This document shows positions 61,792 through 64,000 of a DNA stretch of 64,000 nucleotides, one piece after another (positions within the stretch are counted from its first letter, which is position 1; each line of letters begins with the position of its first letter). The DNA is taken from positions 1 to 64,000 of the forward strand of contig MGTU01000018.1 of assembly GCA_001799615.1 (NCBI GenBank). The letters run 5' to 3'. The notes beneath the pieces were generated by a model. That model was not told the origin of the DNA. It did not search any database and was given only the letters and a program-made list of their open reading frames with translations. Made by a program: the position numbers and the translations under genes. The stretch is from Elusimicrobia bacterium GWA2_61_42. GTDB taxonomy: Bacteria > Elusimicrobiota > Elusimicrobia > Elusimicrobiales > UBA9959.

Positions 61792-63207
61792 TCACGGCTT
61801 CGCCGCTTCGGGCGCCGTTTTTCCCTTGTAATGTTTTTCCAGCAGCGCTTCATTGACCCTGCGCAGCTCGTCGCGCGGCAGCAGGGAAAGCATTTCCCAG
61901 CCCAGGTCCAGGGTGGCGCCTATGGACCTGTCCTCGCGTTCCCCCTGCGTAAGGAAGCGCCGCTCGAACGCCGCTCCGAACTTCAGGTAAACCTTGTCCG
62001 CCGCGCTCAGCTCCTCCTCGCCGATAATATCCGCCAGCGCGCGCACGCGCTTGACGTAGGCGTAGCAGGCGAAAAGCTGGCTGGCCAGCGCCGGGTGGTC
62101 GGCCCGGGTATAGCCTTCGCCCACGCCGTCCTTCATCAGGCGCGACAGGCTGGGCAGCCCGGCGATGGGCGGGTAGACCCCGCGCTGGAAAAGCTCGCGG
62201 TCCAGCACTATCTGGCCCTCGGTGATATAGCCGGTCAGGTCCGGCACCGGGTGGCTGATGTCGTCGGAGGGCATGGTCAGGATGGCGGTCTGCGTGATCG
62301 AGCCGGGCGAACCTTCGATGCGCCCGGCCCGCTCGTAAATAGCCGCCAGGTCGGAATAGAGGTAGCCGGGGTAGCCTTTGCGGCCAGGGATCTCGCCCCT
62401 GGCCGTGCCCACCTCGCGCAGGCTCTCGCAGTAATTGGTCATATCCGTCAGCACCACCAGCACGTGCTGCCCGCAGTCGAAGGCCAGGTGCTCGGCCAGG
62501 GTCAGCGCGGCGCGCGGCGTCAGCAGCCGCTCCACTCCCGGCGCGTCGGCCAGCGACAGGAACATTGCCACGCGGCCCAGGGCCCCGGATTCGGCGAAGT
62601 CCCGCATGAAGAAGTCGGCCACGTCGCGCTTTACGCCCATCGCCGCGAAAACTATCGAGAACTCCGTGTTTTCGCCGGGCAGTTTGGCCTGGCGCACCAG
62701 CTGCGCGCAGACGCGGTCATGCGGCAGCCCGTTGCCGGAGAAGATCGGCAGCTTCTGGCCGCGCACCAGGGAATTCATGCCGTCTATGGCGGAGATGCCG
62801 GTCTGTATGAATTCCCTCGGATAGCTGCGGGCCACCGGGTTTATGGGCGCGCCGTTCACGTCGCGCCTGTCGCCGGAAAGCGGCGGCGGCCCGCCGTCGG
62901 CCGGGCGCCCCAGCCCGTCGAACACCCGCCCCAGCATGCTCTTTGAAACCGGCAGGCGCAGGCTTTCCCCCAGGAAGCGGGCCCGCACCGTGCTGCCGGA
63001 CAGCCCCTCGGTGCCCTCCAGCACCTGCACCAGGGCCCGCTCTTCGGAGATCTCCAGCACCCGGCCCAGGCGCGGCCGGCCGCCCGGCCCAACGATCTCC
63101 ACCAGCTCGTCGAAGCCGGCGTCGCGCACCCGTTCTATTACCACCAGCGGCCCCTCTATGCGCGAAGCGCCCAGGTATTCCAGGCCCCGGTCCTCCACGC
63201 GGTTCAT
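61792..63207 (-). CDS. atpB: V/A-type ATP synthase subunit B (non-catalytic)
   Basis: This 471-residue protein carries the nucleotide-fold features of the V-type B subunit: '[17 protein letters not shown]', '[21 protein letters not shown]', which replaces the Walker A of subunit A, '[15 protein letters not shown]', '[14 protein letters not shown]' and '[13 protein letters not shown]'. It alternates with subunit A in the catalytic head. Its ATG overlaps the atpA stop by four bases. Confidence 0.95.
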   Translation of the reverse strand: MNRVEDRGLEYLGASRIEGPLVVIERVRDAGFDELVEIVGPGGRPRLGRVLEISEERALVQVLEGTEGLSGSTVRARFLGESLRLPVSKSMLGRVFDGLGRPADGGPPPLSGDRRDVNGAPINPVARSYPREFIQTGISAIDGMNSLVRGQKLPIFSGNGLPHDRVCAQLVRQAKLPGENTEFSIVFAAMGVKRDVADFFMRDFAESGALGRVAMFLSLADAPGVERLLTPRAALTLAEHLAFDCGQHVLVVLTDMTNYCESLREVGTARGEIPGRKGYPGYLYSDLAAIYERAGRIEGSPGSITQTAILTMPSDDISHPVPDLTGYITEGQIVLDRELFQRGVYPPIAGLPSLSRLMKDGVGEGYTRADHPALASQLFACYAYVKRVRALADIIGEEELSAADKVYLKFGAAFERRFLTQGEREDRSIGATLDLGWEMLSLLPRDELRRVNEALLEKHYKGKTAPEAAKP

Positions 63208-64000
63208 GCGGCCTCCCCGCCCGAATTTTTTTTCTCCAGGCCCGCCAGTTCTTCGGCCACCCTCGCGGCCAGCCGCTCCAGCCCGTCCGGGCCGCCGCCG
63301 GGATAGGCGGTCTTCGCCCGCAGTATGGCCGGCACGCAGGGCAGGGCGGAAATAACGGCCAGCGCGGTCCCGCCTTTTATAAGGTCCCGGGCGCCGCGCG
63401 ACAGCGCCATTATTATCTTGAGCAGCGCGGCCTGTTTCTCCAGGGGGCAGTAGGCGTCCTCGGCGTCAAAAGCGTTCTGCGACAGGAAACCGTCGCGCAG
63501 CATCCCGCCTATGAACAAGTGCAGCCGCTGGCTGTCGGGCAGGGAGTCCGGCCCCACCAGCCTGGCGATCTGGCGGTAATGCTCCTCGCGCTGCAGCGCC
63601 TCCATGGCCTCGTCGCGCAGCGCCCGCCAGCCCGGGGCGGTCTTTTCCCAGCTCTCTCCCACCTCGTCCAGATAATCGGAATAGGAACGCAGCCAGTTTA
63701 TGGAAGGGTAATGCCTGGCGTTGGCGAGTTCCGTGTCCAGCGACCAGAACACGCGCGTGAAGCGCCGCGTGTGCTGCGTGACCGGCTCCGAAAAATCCCC
63801 GCCGGGGGGACTGACCGCCCCCACGATACTTACCGAGGCCGGCTCCCCTCCCAGCGTGGTCACCGCCCCGCCGCGCTCGTAGAACTGGGCCAGGCGCGCC
63901 GGCAGGCTCGCCGGGAAACCTTCTTCCGCGGGCATTTCCTCCAGGCGGGCCGACATTTCGCGCAGCGCTTCCGCCCAGCGGCTGGTAGAATCGGCGAACA
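63204..64000 (-). CDS. atpA: V/A-type ATP synthase subunit A (catalytic), 5'-truncated
   Basis: The coding frame is open to the window end, giving the C-terminal 265 residues. It begins with '[15 protein letters not shown]', then '[26 protein letters not shown]' and '[14 protein letters not shown]', all diagnostic of the A subunit just downstream of its catalytic P-loop, which lies outside the window. The gene probably extends about 330 codons further. Order A-B-D on the minus strand is the usual V-type arrangement. Confidence 0.95.
   Translation of the reverse strand, partial: FADSTSRWAEALREMSARLEEMPAEEGFPASLPARLAQFYERGGAVTTLGGEPASVSIVGAVSPPGGDFSEPVTQHTRRFTRVFWSLDTELANARHYPSINWLRSYSDYLDEVGESWEKTAPGWRALRDEAMEALQREEHYRQIARLVGPDSLPDSQRLHLFIGGMLRDGFLSQNAFDAEDAYCPLEKQAALLKIIMALSRGARDLIKGGTALAVISALPCVPAILRAKTAYPGGGPDGLERLAARVAEELAGLEKKNSGGEAA

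Overview
The window is a dense, GC-rich bacterial segment of about 50 protein genes and two tRNAs. A PilQ secretin, a PorV/PorQ-like outer-membrane barrel and O-antigen-ligase-like proteins indicate a Gram-negative (diderm) envelope. Other markers are a V/A-type ATPase, GatCAB, a two-piece cobalamin methionine synthase and many WG, TPR and Ig-like secreted proteins. I infer an Elusimicrobiota-like environmental lineage, but this rests on gene content only and no search was run. Very long antisense frames lie opposite many genes. They follow from high GC at third codon positions and were discarded.

Layout. 1-2005 (+): the C-terminal part of a clostripain-like peptidase and a secreted peptidylarginine-deiminase-family protein. 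2023-8051 (-): a PorV/PorQ-like barrel and a 1681-residue Ig/FN3 surface protein with a C-terminal sorting-like domain. 8233-16289: uridine kinase, a GH13 amylase-family enzyme, an L,D-transpeptidase-like protein, a purine permease, coaD and several secreted proteins (WG-repeat, TPR, unknown). 16584-17780 (+): a four-domain S1 RNA-binding protein. 17967-21274 (-): cobalamin methionine synthase with its reactivation domain as a separate gene. 21503-23461 (-): a TatD-family nuclease and prfB. 23516-29856 (+): a complete chorismate operon (chorismate mutase, DAHP synthase, aroE, aroC, aroK, aroB, aroQ, aroA) in which almost every junction overlaps.

29923-34835 (+): a signalling block of an AraC-type response regulator, a PilB-like assembly ATPase fused to an N-terminal receiver domain, and a hybrid-architecture histidine kinase. 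34916-37347 (-): a cytochrome b5-like/YHS fusion, a DJ-1/PfpI protein and a membrane glycosyltransferase-like protein. 37512-37708 (+): tRNA-Thr and tRNA-Glu. 37779-47401: valS (-), then ychF, a UvrD/PcrA helicase and gatC-gatA-NUDIX-gatB (+). 47390-53718 (-): an envelope operon of two O-antigen-ligase-like proteins, a phospholipase-D/cardiolipin-synthase-like enzyme, an unknown secreted protein and a tetrapyrrole-methylase-family protein. 53779-58397 (-): pilMNOPQ behind a strong AT-rich promoter. 58583-64000: a Gfo/Idh/MocA oxidoreductase, a small conserved-looking protein, a UbiE/MenG-type methyltransferase and V-ATPase subunits D, B and A (A runs off the end).

The most interesting signals are: (i) the receiver-PilB fusion flanked by a response regulator and a kinase, suggesting direct phospho-control of pilus or secretion assembly; (ii) a clostripain/arginine-deiminase pair next to a PorV-plus-sorting-domain surface protein, recalling the gingipain/PPAD logic of Porphyromonas; (iii) a recurrent TANNNT hexamer 7-12 bases before start codons lacking a Shine-Dalgarno sequence, suggesting leaderless transcription; and (iv) a 137-base palindromic element upstream of metH.
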